Shown: in pieces, positions 31,756 to 40,606 of the stretch | How the letters are laid out: every line of letters begins with the position of its first letter | Numbering within the stretch: position 1 is the first letter of the stretch | DNA from: Fibrobacter sp. UWB10 | GTDB taxonomy: Bacteria; Fibrobacterota; Fibrobacteria; Fibrobacterales; Fibrobacteraceae | Direction of reading: 5' to 3' | Assembly (NCBI RefSeq): GCF_900182935.1 | Contig: NZ_FXUE01000001.1 | Location: 372,001-436,000 of the forward strand | Length of the DNA: 64,000 bases | Program-made: the position numbers and the translations under genes | Notes under the pieces: generated by a model | Told to the model about the DNA's origin: nothing | The model's input: only the letters and a program-made list of their open reading frames with translations | Database searches by the model: none

Positions 31756-34230
31756 ATGGCAAAAACATTCAAAAAAGCAGAAGAAGTGACCGTGCTCGGC
31801 AACGACGCGGAATCATTCCGTAAGGCCTTTACCGACCACATCCACCACACGCTCGCCCGTAACAGTGCGACCGTGACCGACCACGAAAAGTTCTTGGCCG
31901 TCGCTTACGCCGTGCGCGACCGTCTCGTGGACCGCTGGATCAAGACGCAGGAAACCTACTACCAGAAAGACGTAAAGCGCGTCTACTATCTGTCCCTCGA
32001 ATTTTTGATTGGCCGTACCCTCGGCAACTCCGTTCTGAACCTCGACGTCGAAAGCGCCGTGACTGAAGCTCTTGACGAACTCGGCATGACTCTCGAAGAA
32101 CTCCGCGAACAGGAAGTCGACGCCGGTCTCGGTAACGGTGGCCTCGGCCGCTTGGCCGCTTGCTTCCTCGATTCCATGGCAACGCTCGAACTCCCGGCTA
32201 CCGGTATGGGTATTCGCTATGAATACGGTATGTTCAGCCAGAAGATCGTGAACGGCGAACAAGAAGAACAGCCGGATAACTGGCTGCGCCTCACCAACCC
32301 GTGGGAAATCGCCCGTCCGTCGAACGAAGTCAAGGTGCCCATGTACGGCTACGTGGTCAGCTGGATGGACGAAAAGGGCAAGCTCCGCAATCGTTGGGAA
32401 ACCAAGGACTACGTGCTCGCTCTCCCCTACGACACTCCGATTCCGGGTTACAAGAACAACACCGTGAACAACCTGCGCCTCTGGAGCGCCAAGTCTACCG
32501 ACGACTTCGGCCTCAGCTACTTCAACAACGGTGACTACATCGCCGCTGTGCAGGACATGGAACTTTCTGAAACCATTTCCAAGGTGCTCTACCCCAACGA
32601 TGCTTCCATGAACGGTAAGGAACTGCGCCTCAAACAGCAGTACTTCCTCTGCTCTGCATCTCTGCAGGACATCATCCGCCGCTTCAAGAAGCTCCATGAA
32701 GGTGAATGGAAGGTGTTCCCTGAAAAGGTCGCCATCCAGTTGAACGACACGCACCCGGCAATCTCTATCGCCGAAATGATGCGCATCTTGCTCGACGAAG
32801 AAAACCTGGAATGGGACGAAGCATGGGAAATCGTGACACACACGTTTGCCTACACGAACCACACCTTGATGCCCGAAGCTCTTGAAAAGTGGCCGGTCAG
32901 CCTCTTCGAAAAGCTGTTGCCGCGTCACCTCCAGATCATTTACGAAATCAACGCACGCTTCCTGCGTCAGGTGTCCCTCAAGTGGCCCGGCGACAACGCT
33001 CGCCTCGCCCGCATGAGCCTCATCGAAGAAGGCGGCTGCAAGATGGTCCGCATGGCTTACCTCTCCATCGTGGGTTCGTTTGCCGTGAACGGTGTGGCAG
33101 CCCTCCACTCCGACCTCTTGAAGACCACGCTCTTCAAGGACTTCTACGAACTGTGGCCTGAAAAGTTCAACAACAAGACGAACGGCGTGACGCCGCGTCG
33201 CTGGGTCCGCAAGGCTAACCCGGCTATGTCCGAACTCATTTCTTCCAAGATCGGCGAAGGCTGGGTCAAGGACCTCGACGAACTCAAGAAGCTCGAAAAG
33301 TTTGCGAAGGACGCCAAGTTCCAGAAGGAATTCATGGCTGTCAAGAAGCAGAACAAGGAACGCCTCGCCAAGTACCTCAAGGCAACGCAGGGCGTCGATG
33401 TCGACGTGAACACGTTCTTCGACGTGCAGGTCAAGCGTATCCACGAATACAAGCGCCAGCTCCTGAACATTCTGCATGCCATTCACCTGTACATCCAGCT
33501 GAAGGACGGCAAGGAAATCATGCCGCGTACCATCATGATCGGTGGTAAGGCCGCTCCGGGTTACTGGATGGCAAAGCAGATCATCCGCCTCGCTAACGCC
33601 GTGGCCGCAATCATCGATGCTGACCCGATTTGTAAGGGCAAGCTCAAGATGGTGTTCCTCGAAAACTACCGCGTGTCCTTCGCCGAAAAGATTATTCCGG
33701 CTGCAGACCTCTCCGAACAGATTTCGACCGCAGGCACCGAAGCCTCTGGTACCGGCAACATGAAGTTCGCCTTGAACGGCGCACTCACCATCGGTACGCT
33801 CGACGGCGCTAACGTTGAAATGAAGGAAGAAGTCGGCGACGACAACATCTTCATCTTCGGCCTCACCGTGGAAGAAGTCACCGACTTGCTCGCCAAGGGT
33901 TACCGTCCGCGCGACTTCTACGAACACGACGACGATCTTCGCCGCGTAATCGACCTGATCGCATCCGGCTTCTTCAGCCCCGATCGTCCGGAACTCTTCA
34001 AGCACATTGCCGACAAGCTCCTCACCAACGACAACTACCTGCTCTGCGCAGACTTCCGCAGCTACATTGACATGCAGAAGAAGGTCGCCGAGGAATACCA
34101 GGACAAGAAGACTTGGGCAGAAAAGGCAATCCTGAACGTCGCTCGCATGGGCAAGTTCAGTTCCGACCGTACCATCAAGCAGTACGCCGAAGAAATCTGG
34201 AACGCCAAGGGCTGCAGCATCAAGCTGTAA
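31756..34230 (+). CDS. glgP: Glycogen/alpha-glucan phosphorylase
   Basis: An 824-residue cytosolic enzyme that releases glucose-1-phosphate from glycogen or maltodextrin. Marks: YYLSLEFLIGRTLGNSVLNL, EVDAGLGNGGLGRLAACFLDSMATL, VQLNDTHPAI-type segment (IQLNDTHPAISIAEMMRIL), FDVQVKRIHEYKRQLLN, GKAAPGYWMAK, and the PLP-lysine segment EASGTGNMKFALNGALTIGTLDGANVE (about residues 660-690). Length is typical (about 800-840). Codon use is strongly biased, as in pgk. It fits a genus known to store and recycle glycogen. Monocistronic: the promoter with the shared motif precedes it and a terminator follows at 34257. Confidence 0.98.
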   Translation: MAKTFKKAEEVTVLGNDAESFRKAFTDHIHHTLARNSATVTDHEKFLAVAYAVRDRLVDRWIKTQETYYQKDVKRVYYLSLEFLIGRTLGNSVLNLDVESAVTEALDELGMTLEELREQEVDAGLGNGGLGRLAACFLDSMATLELPATGMGIRYEYGMFSQKIVNGEQEEQPDNWLRLTNPWEIARPSNEVKVPMYGYVVSWMDEKGKLRNRWETKDYVLALPYDTPIPGYKNNTVNNLRLWSAKSTDDFGLSYFNNGDYIAAVQDMELSETISKVLYPNDASMNGKELRLKQQYFLCSASLQDIIRRFKKLHEGEWKVFPEKVAIQLNDTHPAISIAEMMRILLDEENLEWDEAWEIVTHTFAYTNHTLMPEALEKWPVSLFEKLLPRHLQIIYEINARFLRQVSLKWPGDNARLARMSLIEEGGCKMVRMAYLSIVGSFAVNGVAALHSDLLKTTLFKDFYELWPEKFNNKTNGVTPRRWVRKANPAMSELISSKIGEGWVKDLDELKKLEKFAKDAKFQKEFMAVKKQNKERLAKYLKATQGVDVDVNTFFDVQVKRIHEYKRQLLNILHAIHLYIQLKDGKEIMPRTIMIGGKAAPGYWMAKQIIRLANAVAAIIDADPICKGKLKMVFLENYRVSFAEKIIPAADLSEQISTAGTEASGTGNMKFALNGALTIGTLDGANVEMKEEVGDDNIFIFGLTVEEVTDLLAKGYRPRDFYEHDDDLRRVIDLIASGFFSPDRPELFKHIADKLLTNDNYLLCADFRSYIDMQKKVAEEYQDKKTWAEKAILNVARMGKFSSDRTIKQYAEEIWNAKGCSIKL

Positions 34231-34256
34231 TCCTCACGCTCACAAAGCATTCGAAA

Positions 34257-34281
34257 GTCCGCGAGCAATCGCGGGCTTTTT
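34257..34281 (+). terminator. Rho-independent terminator of glgP
   Basis: GTCCGCGA (34257-34264) pairs with TCGCGGGC (34269-34276, one G-T pair), followed by five T. The ybaK start is only 11 bases beyond. Confidence 0.85.
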
Positions 34282-34286
34282 ATATT
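34281..34286 (+). promoter_or_regulatory. Putative -10 element of ybaK
   Basis: TATATT lies six bases before the ATG at 34293, directly after the glgP terminator, the same arrangement as before the thioesterase gene. No Shine-Dalgarno is seen; leaderless transcription is possible. Confidence 0.35.
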
Positions 34287-34292
34287 TGGGCT

Positions 34293-34793
34293 ATGGAAAT
34301 CAAGAAGACGAATGCGGCGAGAATTTTAGACCGCCAGAAAATTTCTTACGAGCTTATCCCCTACAAGGTTGACGAAAACGACCTGGGTGCGCAACATGTC
34401 GCCGACAGTCTCGGCGAAGATATCAACCAAGTTTTCAAGACGATTCTCGTTCACGGAGACAAGATTGGCTACCTCGTATGCGTGGTGCCGGGGAACCTCG
34501 AAGTGGACTTGAAAGGTGCCGCCAAGGTGAGCGGCAACAAAAAGATTGACACTGTTCCGCTCAAGGATTTGACGCCGCTGACCGGTTACATTCGTGGCGG
34601 TTGCAGTCCGCTCGGTCTCAAGAAGAATTTCCCGATTTTCATTCACGAAACTGCGATGCAGTTCCCTTACATTTACGTGAGTGCAGGCGAGCGCGGCTTG
34701 CAACTGAAAGTTGCACCCGCCGACCTTGTGAAGGCGATACGCGCCACCGTGGGCGTGATCGCGCGAGTCCCGCCTGAAGCTCCGCAAGATTAA
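34293..34793 (+). CDS. ybaK: YbaK/EbsC family Cys-tRNA(Pro)/Cys-tRNA(Cys) deacylase
   Basis: A 166-residue editing enzyme that removes cysteine mischarged on tRNA-Pro. Marks: KTNAARILDRQKISYELIPY, FKTILVHGD, VVPGNLEVDLKGAAKVSGNKKI (with the catalytic-region Lys), GYIRGGCSPLGLKKNFPIFI (the GxxxGGxSP segment, with Cys for Ser variation around it), and VSAGERGLQLKVAPADL. Length is typical (155-165). The ATG at 34293 is used; a longer frame runs back through glgP and its terminator and is not credible. Confidence 0.92.
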   Translation: MEIKKTNAARILDRQKISYELIPYKVDENDLGAQHVADSLGEDINQVFKTILVHGDKIGYLVCVVPGNLEVDLKGAAKVSGNKKIDTVPLKDLTPLTGYIRGGCSPLGLKKNFPIFIHETAMQFPYIYVSAGERGLQLKVAPADLVKAIRATVGVIARVPPEAPQD

Positions 34794-34801
34794 ATCAAAC
34801 T

Positions 34802-34835
34802 AAAAAGCCTCTCACAAAGGAGAGGCTTAAATTTT
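34802..34835. terminator. Bidirectional terminator between ybaK and the xylanase gene
   Basis: AAGCCTCTC (34805-34813) pairs perfectly with GAGAGGCTT (34820-34828) around a six-base loop. T-rich runs follow on both strands. It ends the plus-strand ybaK and the minus-strand sensor/xylanase operon. Confidence 0.85.
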
Positions 34836-34854
34836 TGCTTTGCGGCAAAGTGAA

Positions 34855-35856
34855 TTACTTCACCGAGATGCTACGGACAGCGCGGCCCTGCTTTACCATG
34901 TAAATGCCGGAATTGTACTTGGCCTTGATGGCTGCATTCAGGGATTCTGCGTCAGCCGTTTCAAAAGAGCCGAGGTACTTGCCTTGAGCGTCAAACACGA
35001 GCGACTTGCTGTTGTCGGCCGTCATAGAGCGAATACCCTTGATTGCATCCGTCGAGCTACTGGATTCAGGTTCAGCAGAAGAACTGGACTGTTCAGCGCC
35101 TTCGATATAGACCTTGGCATAGGGGAAGTCGTATTCGCCCTTGGCATTAGCACCGCTGTTGCTTCCGGCTTCGCCGAGAATCTTGGCTTCGTGCATCTTA
35201 CCCATCTTCATGCCAAGTTCTTCCCACTTCTTGAAGTGAGCGGTAATGTCGATAGTACCGCAATCACGCTTACTCTTACGCACGCTGAAATACTGCTTAA
35301 AGTATTTATTGTCACCATCGATGGAATAAGAGGTGCGGTCACCTTCGTAAACCGTATACTGGGCACCATCGATTTCAAAATCGCCGTGATTCTTTGCAGA
35401 AGCACCCTGAGCAACCCACGAGCCAGGCATATACTGGCTACCGGTGTTATCCACAATGTACCATTCCACTAGAGGTTCACGGGTCCAGCCATAAATGCCG
35501 ATGTAGGAATAGTCGATTCCAGAAAGACCGCTCTTGACCAGCTTGAAGTCCGCCTTCATGTGACCGATTTCTTCGTGAGTCTTATCGCTATTGAAAGCAA
35601 GACCCGTACGGCACAGGTAGTCCTTGGCACCTGTCATCTTGCAGTTAAGGGAGCCGTCGGAATAGAACGTCGCAGAACCACCGTTGCCGCCTTCGTTCCA
35701 AAGTTCGTAACCAACGTCGCCGATAGTTCCGACCTTGTTCGTAGACACTTCCACGGATTCACCGCTATGGGTTGTCGTATTGCAGAAATCCTGAGCAAAA
35801 ACATTTGCAGTCAGGGAACAAGCGGCGATTAAGCCGAATTTAAGAATTGTTCTCAT
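34855..35856 (-). CDS. Secreted GH11 endo-1,4-beta-xylanase with C-terminal sorting-like domain
   Basis: A 333-residue secreted protein. Signal peptide about 1-21 (MRTILKFGLIAACSLTANVFA). The GH11 jelly roll spans about 22-250: GGSATFYSDGSLNCKMTG, YSYIGIYGWTREPLVEWYIVDN with the nucleophile E131, and EAKILGEAGSNSG with the acid/base E229. A Ser-rich linker (about 255-270) precedes a C-terminal about 60-residue domain ending GIYMVKQGRAVRSISVK, resembling type IX sorting domains. The start at 35856 has AAGGAAGG upstream. It begins 28 bases after the stop of the second hybrid kinase and may be the last gene of that operon, or have its own weak promoter in the gap. Confidence 0.9.
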   Translation of the reverse strand: MRTILKFGLIAACSLTANVFAQDFCNTTTHSGESVEVSTNKVGTIGDVGYELWNEGGNGGSATFYSDGSLNCKMTGAKDYLCRTGLAFNSDKTHEEIGHMKADFKLVKSGLSGIDYSYIGIYGWTREPLVEWYIVDNTGSQYMPGSWVAQGASAKNHGDFEIDGAQYTVYEGDRTSYSIDGDNKYFKQYFSVRKSKRDCGTIDITAHFKKWEELGMKMGKMHEAKILGEAGSNSGANAKGEYDFPYAKVYIEGAEQSSSSAEPESSSSTDAIKGIRSMTADNSKSLVFDAQGKYLGSFETADAESLNAAIKAKYNSGIYMVKQGRAVRSISVK

Positions 35857-35884
35857 ATACACCTTCCTTTGGTTTAAAAGCAAT

Positions 35885-38413
35885 TTAACAAAATTCTGTA
35901 CGAAGCAATCGAATCAACGCCGTATATTTCTGTATAAACGCTTCGTGATTCTTTTTCACAAAGTCAAAATCGCCTTCTTTGCAAGCCATTTCGAGCGCCT
36001 TGGCATCTTCTGACACTTTTATCGCTCCAATTGTAAGAGAAGTACTTTTTACAGCATGCACTGTAATACGGTAATATTCAAAATCTTCTTTACTAAAAGC
36101 CTCCATCAATTCTTCTGTTTTGTCTGCACTGACATATTCACCAAGCATTTCCTTATAAAATTTCTGATCATTCATGCAATAGGCAAGGCCTGTTGCCTCG
36201 TCCAAGAAATCGGACAACTTTGTTGAAGACTGCACCGCCGGCTTTTCGTTTTCAGCGTTCGCACTTTCTACAGCGGAATTCTTTGCAACAGACTTAACCA
36301 ATTCTTTAGGCAAGAACTTCTTGAGGCAAGAAAGCAAAACCTCTTCGCGAATCGGCTTTGCAATATAATCCGAGAAACCTTCATCCATGTACTGATTTTT
36401 GGCGTCGACCACAGCATTTGCGGTAAGCATCACGACAGGTGTATTCGTATTCGGACTCTTTGCAAGTTGTCTCATCTGGCGGAACGCTTCGATACCATCC
36501 ATCACAGGCATCATGTGATCCAAGAATACAACATCGTAGTGATTCTTTTCAATGAGTTTCAAGGCTTCGGCCCCATTGATTGCCGTATCAATCTGAATCT
36601 TGGTATCTTTGAGAAGGCCCGCAAAAACCTTCAGGTTCATTTGCATGTCGTCAGCCAAAAGAACTCTTGCATCAGGCGCAATAAACTTTTCGTGAGCAGC
36701 ATCCATAACATTCACCTGCTGCTTGTACAACTTATAAAAATCGCCTAGAGGTTTTTCATCGCTCACCTGTTGCATCAAATGGACCTTGAAGGTAGACCCT
36801 TCGCCATAAACACTGTCTACGCTTATAAAGCCGCCCATCATATCAACCAACTGCTTGGTCAGATTCAAACCAAGCCCCGTACCTTCAATGTTACGGTTTC
36901 GTTTTTCATCGAGGCGGACAAAGTCCCTGAAAAGTTTTCCGACATCCTTTTCACGAATACCGATGCCCGTATCCTTCACATGAATAAAGAGCTCCACCTG
37001 ATTGCCATTGTTTCCCTGCATCGGGTCGACATCAACTTTCTCAGTCCAAACAGAGAGCGTGACTGTACCTTCGTTCGTGTACTTGACCGCATTCGAAAGC
37101 AGATTGTTAATAATCTGCCTTATACGAACTTCATCGCCAAACAAAGCTGCCGGAATTTCAGGAGAAATATCCATCACCAATTCCAAGTTTTTATCTTTGG
37201 CACGAATGGCAACCATATTGTAGCAATCATTCAATACATTGAATACGCTATATGTTACCGGCAAAATTTCCATTTTGCCTGATTCAATTTTCGAAATATC
37301 CAAAATATCATTAACGAGCGAAAGCAGCGTCTGCCCAGCGCTCTGAATATTCAAGGCATAGTCACGCAACGATTCGTCTTTGCATTCCTTAAGGAGCATC
37401 GAATCCATACCCAAAATGCCATTAATCGGCGTACGAATTTCATGACTCATGTTGGCAAGGAATATACTTTTCGCCTTGCTCGCACTTTCGGCATTTTCTT
37501 TTTCGCGAAGCAGTTCCTTATTTTCACGAGCCTTCTTTTCTGACACAACCACATAGATCATGGCTATCGAGAACATGAATATCAAAAGGCCGAACACCCA
37601 GATAATCAAAAATGAAATATCATCTTTTTCAGACGCCACTACTTCCGCGGGCACCACCCCCGTCAAGACAACGCCCGGCAACTTGAGGTCTGCAACAAAG
37701 TAATAATATTCAACCCCATCAACCTCTAAATTTGCAGCCGAGGCAATAGATACATTCAAGCCGCTTGCAAGTTTTTCGCGAACCGCCTGGTAGCCTCTTT
37801 TGCCCCAGAGCAACGACTTCCCCAACGCCTCATTATCGGAATCAATAATGATTTCATCTTTTGAATCTCGCAAAACGGCATAACCCTTGCCGCCATATGA
37901 AACCACTCCAAAATTCTTGATAATGAATTCTTCCTTGAAAAGGCGGAACAACACATACTTGATATTTTTCCCGCTATACACCGGAACCGAGAACAAGAGT
38001 CCCTTTCCTTTGCAATAGCTGATATATTTGGCTCCGTGAAACGACTCGGAAAAGCCCTTGAAATCGGCAAAGCGAATATCATGATCGCCGCCCGAATAAA
38101 CAATCTTGTCATTTAAGGCCATTACACCGTAATAGAATTCCCCATTCGGATCTTCTAAAGTGGAAAGCATTCGATCAATATTATACATGTTGGCTGAAAG
38201 CCCCGCCGAAATTCCGACCAGGGATTTCAACTGTAGCACAAGCCTTTCACCGGTCGCTTCAGCATAGTTTTCCGCCTGGAAAGCAATCTGTTTTTCGACA
38301 TAGCTTTGAAACAGGCTCGAAAACTTAATGCGTAACAATCCCCCAACCAAAAGGAGAATCAACACAAAAAATAAAAGACCAATTAGAGGACGTACACCAA
38401 ATTTTTTAATCAT
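35885..38413 (-). CDS. Hybrid sensor histidine kinase with periplasmic Cache-like sensor, REC and Hpt domains
   Basis: An 842-residue inner-membrane kinase. Helix 1 spans about 8-30, a large periplasmic sensor about 31-265 (double-Cache-like), and helix 2 about 266-290. HisKA has [19 protein letters not shown] (H324). HATPase_c follows with NNLLSNAVKYT, DTGIGI and [11 protein letters not shown]. The REC domain has LLADDMQMNLK and [12 protein letters not shown] (phosphoacceptor Asp). A C-terminal Hpt domain has [14 protein letters not shown] with the phosphoacceptor His. It overlaps the stop of the anchored binding-protein gene by four bases. No dedicated DNA-binding regulator is adjacent, so the Hpt may feed the HD-GYP regulator at 42842. 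Confidence 0.93.
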   Translation of the reverse strand: MIKKFGVRPLIGLLFFVLILLLVGGLLRIKFSSLFQSYVEKQIAFQAENYAEATGERLVLQLKSLVGISAGLSANMYNIDRMLSTLEDPNGEFYYGVMALNDKIVYSGGDHDIRFADFKGFSESFHGAKYISYCKGKGLLFSVPVYSGKNIKYVLFRLFKEEFIIKNFGVVSYGGKGYAVLRDSKDEIIIDSDNEALGKSLLWGKRGYQAVREKLASGLNVSIASAANLEVDGVEYYYFVADLKLPGVVLTGVVPAEVVASEKDDISFLIIWVFGLLIFMFSIAMIYVVVSEKKARENKELLREKENAESASKAKSIFLANMSHEIRTPINGILGMDSMLLKECKDESLRDYALNIQSAGQTLLSLVNDILDISKIESGKMEILPVTYSVFNVLNDCYNMVAIRAKDKNLELVMDISPEIPAALFGDEVRIRQIINNLLSNAVKYTNEGTVTLSVWTEKVDVDPMQGNNGNQVELFIHVKDTGIGIREKDVGKLFRDFVRLDEKRNRNIEGTGLGLNLTKQLVDMMGGFISVDSVYGEGSTFKVHLMQQVSDEKPLGDFYKLYKQQVNVMDAAHEKFIAPDARVLLADDMQMNLKVFAGLLKDTKIQIDTAINGAEALKLIEKNHYDVVFLDHMMPVMDGIEAFRQMRQLAKSPNTNTPVVMLTANAVVDAKNQYMDEGFSDYIAKPIREEVLLSCLKKFLPKELVKSVAKNSAVESANAENEKPAVQSSTKLSDFLDEATGLAYCMNDQKFYKEMLGEYVSADKTEELMEAFSKEDFEYYRITVHAVKSTSLTIGAIKVSEDAKALEMACKEGDFDFVKKNHEAFIQKYTALIRLLRTEFC

Positions 38414-39516
38414 TGCTCAACCACGCCATTGATAAGCCATTCCATTTCACTACGCAAGGCGTCATCACTAATTGTTTCACCTTCTTCACAACGGACATGT
38501 CCCTTGTTATCGACAATCTTACCCGTGAAAACATGATAACCATCCTTAATTCTTTGAATGGTATTTTGAATCCGGACCTTAATGGAATCAGGAATTTCGT
38601 TCGAATAAAAAGCAAGACCTACAGCATCTTTATCAAGTCCAAACCAGTAATCCATATTTTCCGTATTTTTATTCTGGAAGAAATCCTGGAACACACCCTT
38701 GTAAATAATATTCCAATTAACATTTATAGAGCTCAACATTTTAGGAGAGTAATAATTTTTTTCAACGTGGTTTCCAATAGAATACACCCCTCGGGCTTCG
38801 GCAACCTCAACGACATGCGAACGATCCTGATGTAACGAAATCACGTCTACATTAAAACTATCGATTAACGCATTCGCAGCTTCAGTTTCAATTTCTTCAT
38901 TATCCCAGAAATGAGTCCAGCGCAAATACACCTGAACTTTCGGATTCACGCTTTGTGCGCCAATGGCAAATGCGTCGATTCCCCTATAGACTTCGCTATT
39001 TTTCATGGCAGCCACATAACCGACATGATTCGTCTTGGTCATGGCTCCCGCTATAATGCCCGCAAGGTACCTGGCTTGATAAGTTCGGGCAAAATAAGGC
39101 TTATAATTGGGCGCTTTAAATTTCCAATCACCACCATAGAATGTCACATCCGGATGCGCCCCGATAACGCCATCTATTTTCTTAGGATAATTATAGCTCG
39201 TCAGAACAATGATTTTGATACTGTCGGCAATCATGTCTTTTACGACTTTTGCAAGCGGCGCCGTTTCTTCGGGCACATCAATTGCCACAACCATTTGTGC
39301 GCCTAGGCTATCACATGCAATTTTTGCTCCCTTGTAATGAGCTTCATTCCAACCATTGTCAGCCGTATCGCTTAAAAGAATAAAACCTACGCGGAGTTTT
39401 TGAGCGACCGACTTCTGCATTTTTTTGTCGTTGCCAGCCTCTTCAAAGGTCATATACAGCAACGAAAAGAACGCTACAACCGCTATGATTGCAGCGACCG
39501 TAATTCTACTTTTCAT
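38410..39516 (-). CDS. Membrane-anchored BMP/Med-family substrate-binding protein (copy A)
   Basis: A 368-residue periplasmic-binding-fold protein. Residues 5-22 form an uncleaved-looking hydrophobic anchor (TVAAIIAVVAFFSLLYM) with no lipobox cysteine. The body matches the BMP/Med family: DTADNGWNEAHYKGAKIACD (ligand-loop), YFARTYQARYLAGIIAGAMTKTNHVGYVAAMKNSEVYRGIDAFAIGAQSVNP, and a C-terminal end FTGKIVDNKGHVRCEEGETISDDAL. Family members bind nucleosides or related ligands, or act as regulators (Med). No ABC permease or ATPase gene is near. It overlaps copy B by 11 bases and the following kinase by four, so it is translated with them. Ligand unknown. Confidence 0.88.
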   Translation of the reverse strand: MKSRITVAAIIAVVAFFSLLYMTFEEAGNDKKMQKSVAQKLRVGFILLSDTADNGWNEAHYKGAKIACDSLGAQMVVAIDVPEETAPLAKVVKDMIADSIKIIVLTSYNYPKKIDGVIGAHPDVTFYGGDWKFKAPNYKPYFARTYQARYLAGIIAGAMTKTNHVGYVAAMKNSEVYRGIDAFAIGAQSVNPKVQVYLRWTHFWDNEEIETEAANALIDSFNVDVISLHQDRSHVVEVAEARGVYSIGNHVEKNYYSPKMLSSINVNWNIIYKGVFQDFFQNKNTENMDYWFGLDKDAVGLAFYSNEIPDSIKVRIQNTIQRIKDGYHVFTGKIVDNKGHVRCEEGETISDDALRSEMEWLINGVVEQ

Positions 39517-40606
39517 CTATGGTTACCCCCTTCACAAACCAATTAAAATTATTCAGCATGTCCGTATCAGACATGGTCTCACCCTCGTTTATACGAATCA
39601 CTCCCGTATTGTCTTCTATAGGGCCATAAAAAACATCAAAAGATCCATTCTGGATTTTTTCTCGTTCGCTTTCAACTAACGCAATAGCCTCTGGATTCAC
39701 ATGACTAGTGAACGGCGATAAATCGATAATGCCAGAATTGATTCCTTCCCAATAGCGTTTGCTTACGAATCTCTTTTTGAGCACATCAAAGATATGCGGG
39801 ATATAAAATTTTTCCCAGCGCCATACCGGAGCCGTCAAAAAATGATCTGGATATAAATCCGCATTGTCCAAATTGTAGCCCACAATCCACACCCCAAGAG
39901 AATCGGCAATGCGCATGGGAGTTTGGCTATCGACATGTTTTGCAAGAACATCTATCGAATCGTTCGCCAAAAGAGCCCGCGTCGCTTGGGCGCAGACCTT
40001 GTCGTTATTCCAGGATTTTGTCCAACGCACAATCACGCTCGCATCGGGATTGGCCTTCTTGACGCCTAAGGTAAACGCATTGATTCCACGAATTACTTCA
40101 GGAATATCGTATGCGGCTACATAGCCTATTTTCCCGGTTTTACTTTGCATGCCGGCCACAATGCCCGAAAGGTAGCGCATTTGGTACATACGGCCAAAGA
40201 AAGTCGCCACATTCGGAGCCGTCTTTATACCGGACGCATGGAAAAATTTCACATCAGGGTGTCTGACAGCAACATTCTGAATATAGGGACCAAACTGGAA
40301 CGAATTGAGAATGAGCACCTTTACACCCGCAGCAATAAGGCCTTCCATAACCGCTTCAGACGTTCTATTGGTCGGAATCTGTTCACGGAACAAGACATCT
40401 AGATTCAATTTCTCAGCAGCCTTTTTCATGCCCTCGTAATGCGATTGTCCCCAACTATGGTCATCAATCGTGCCATGCATAATCATCGCGATTTTTGTCT
40501 TTTCGCGGGTGATATCGGTATTCTTCTTTTTCACATTGACGGTGAACAAACCGGCTAAAATAACGGCGATAATTACAGTCGGAATAACATAGATGAGTTT
40601 CATCAT
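39506..40606 (-). CDS. Membrane-anchored BMP/Med-family substrate-binding protein (copy B)
   Basis: A 366-residue paralogue of copy A with the same plan: N-terminal hydrophobic anchor ([20 protein letters not shown]), no lipobox, then the BMP/Med body ([113 protein letters not shown]). It is closer to the family consensus than copy A, so the two probably recognise different ligands. It overlaps the first hybrid kinase by four bases and copy A by 11. Confidence 0.88.
   Translation of the reverse strand: MMKLIYVIPTVIIAVILAGLFTVNVKKKNTDITREKTKIAMIMHGTIDDHSWGQSHYEGMKKAAEKLNLDVLFREQIPTNRTSEAVMEGLIAAGVKVLILNSFQFGPYIQNVAVRHPDVKFFHASGIKTAPNVATFFGRMYQMRYLSGIVAGMQSKTGKIGYVAAYDIPEVIRGINAFTLGVKKANPDASVIVRWTKSWNNDKVCAQATRALLANDSIDVLAKHVDSQTPMRIADSLGVWIVGYNLDNADLYPDHFLTAPVWRWEKFYIPHIFDVLKKRFVSKRYWEGINSGIIDLSPFTSHVNPEAIALVESEREKIQNGSFDVFYGPIEDNTGVIRINEGETMSDTDMLNNFNWFVKGVTIDEK

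Noticed and set aside
31813-34005. 730-codon antisense frame across glgP
   Set aside because: Shadow of a highly biased coding sequence; no start signal, no domain.
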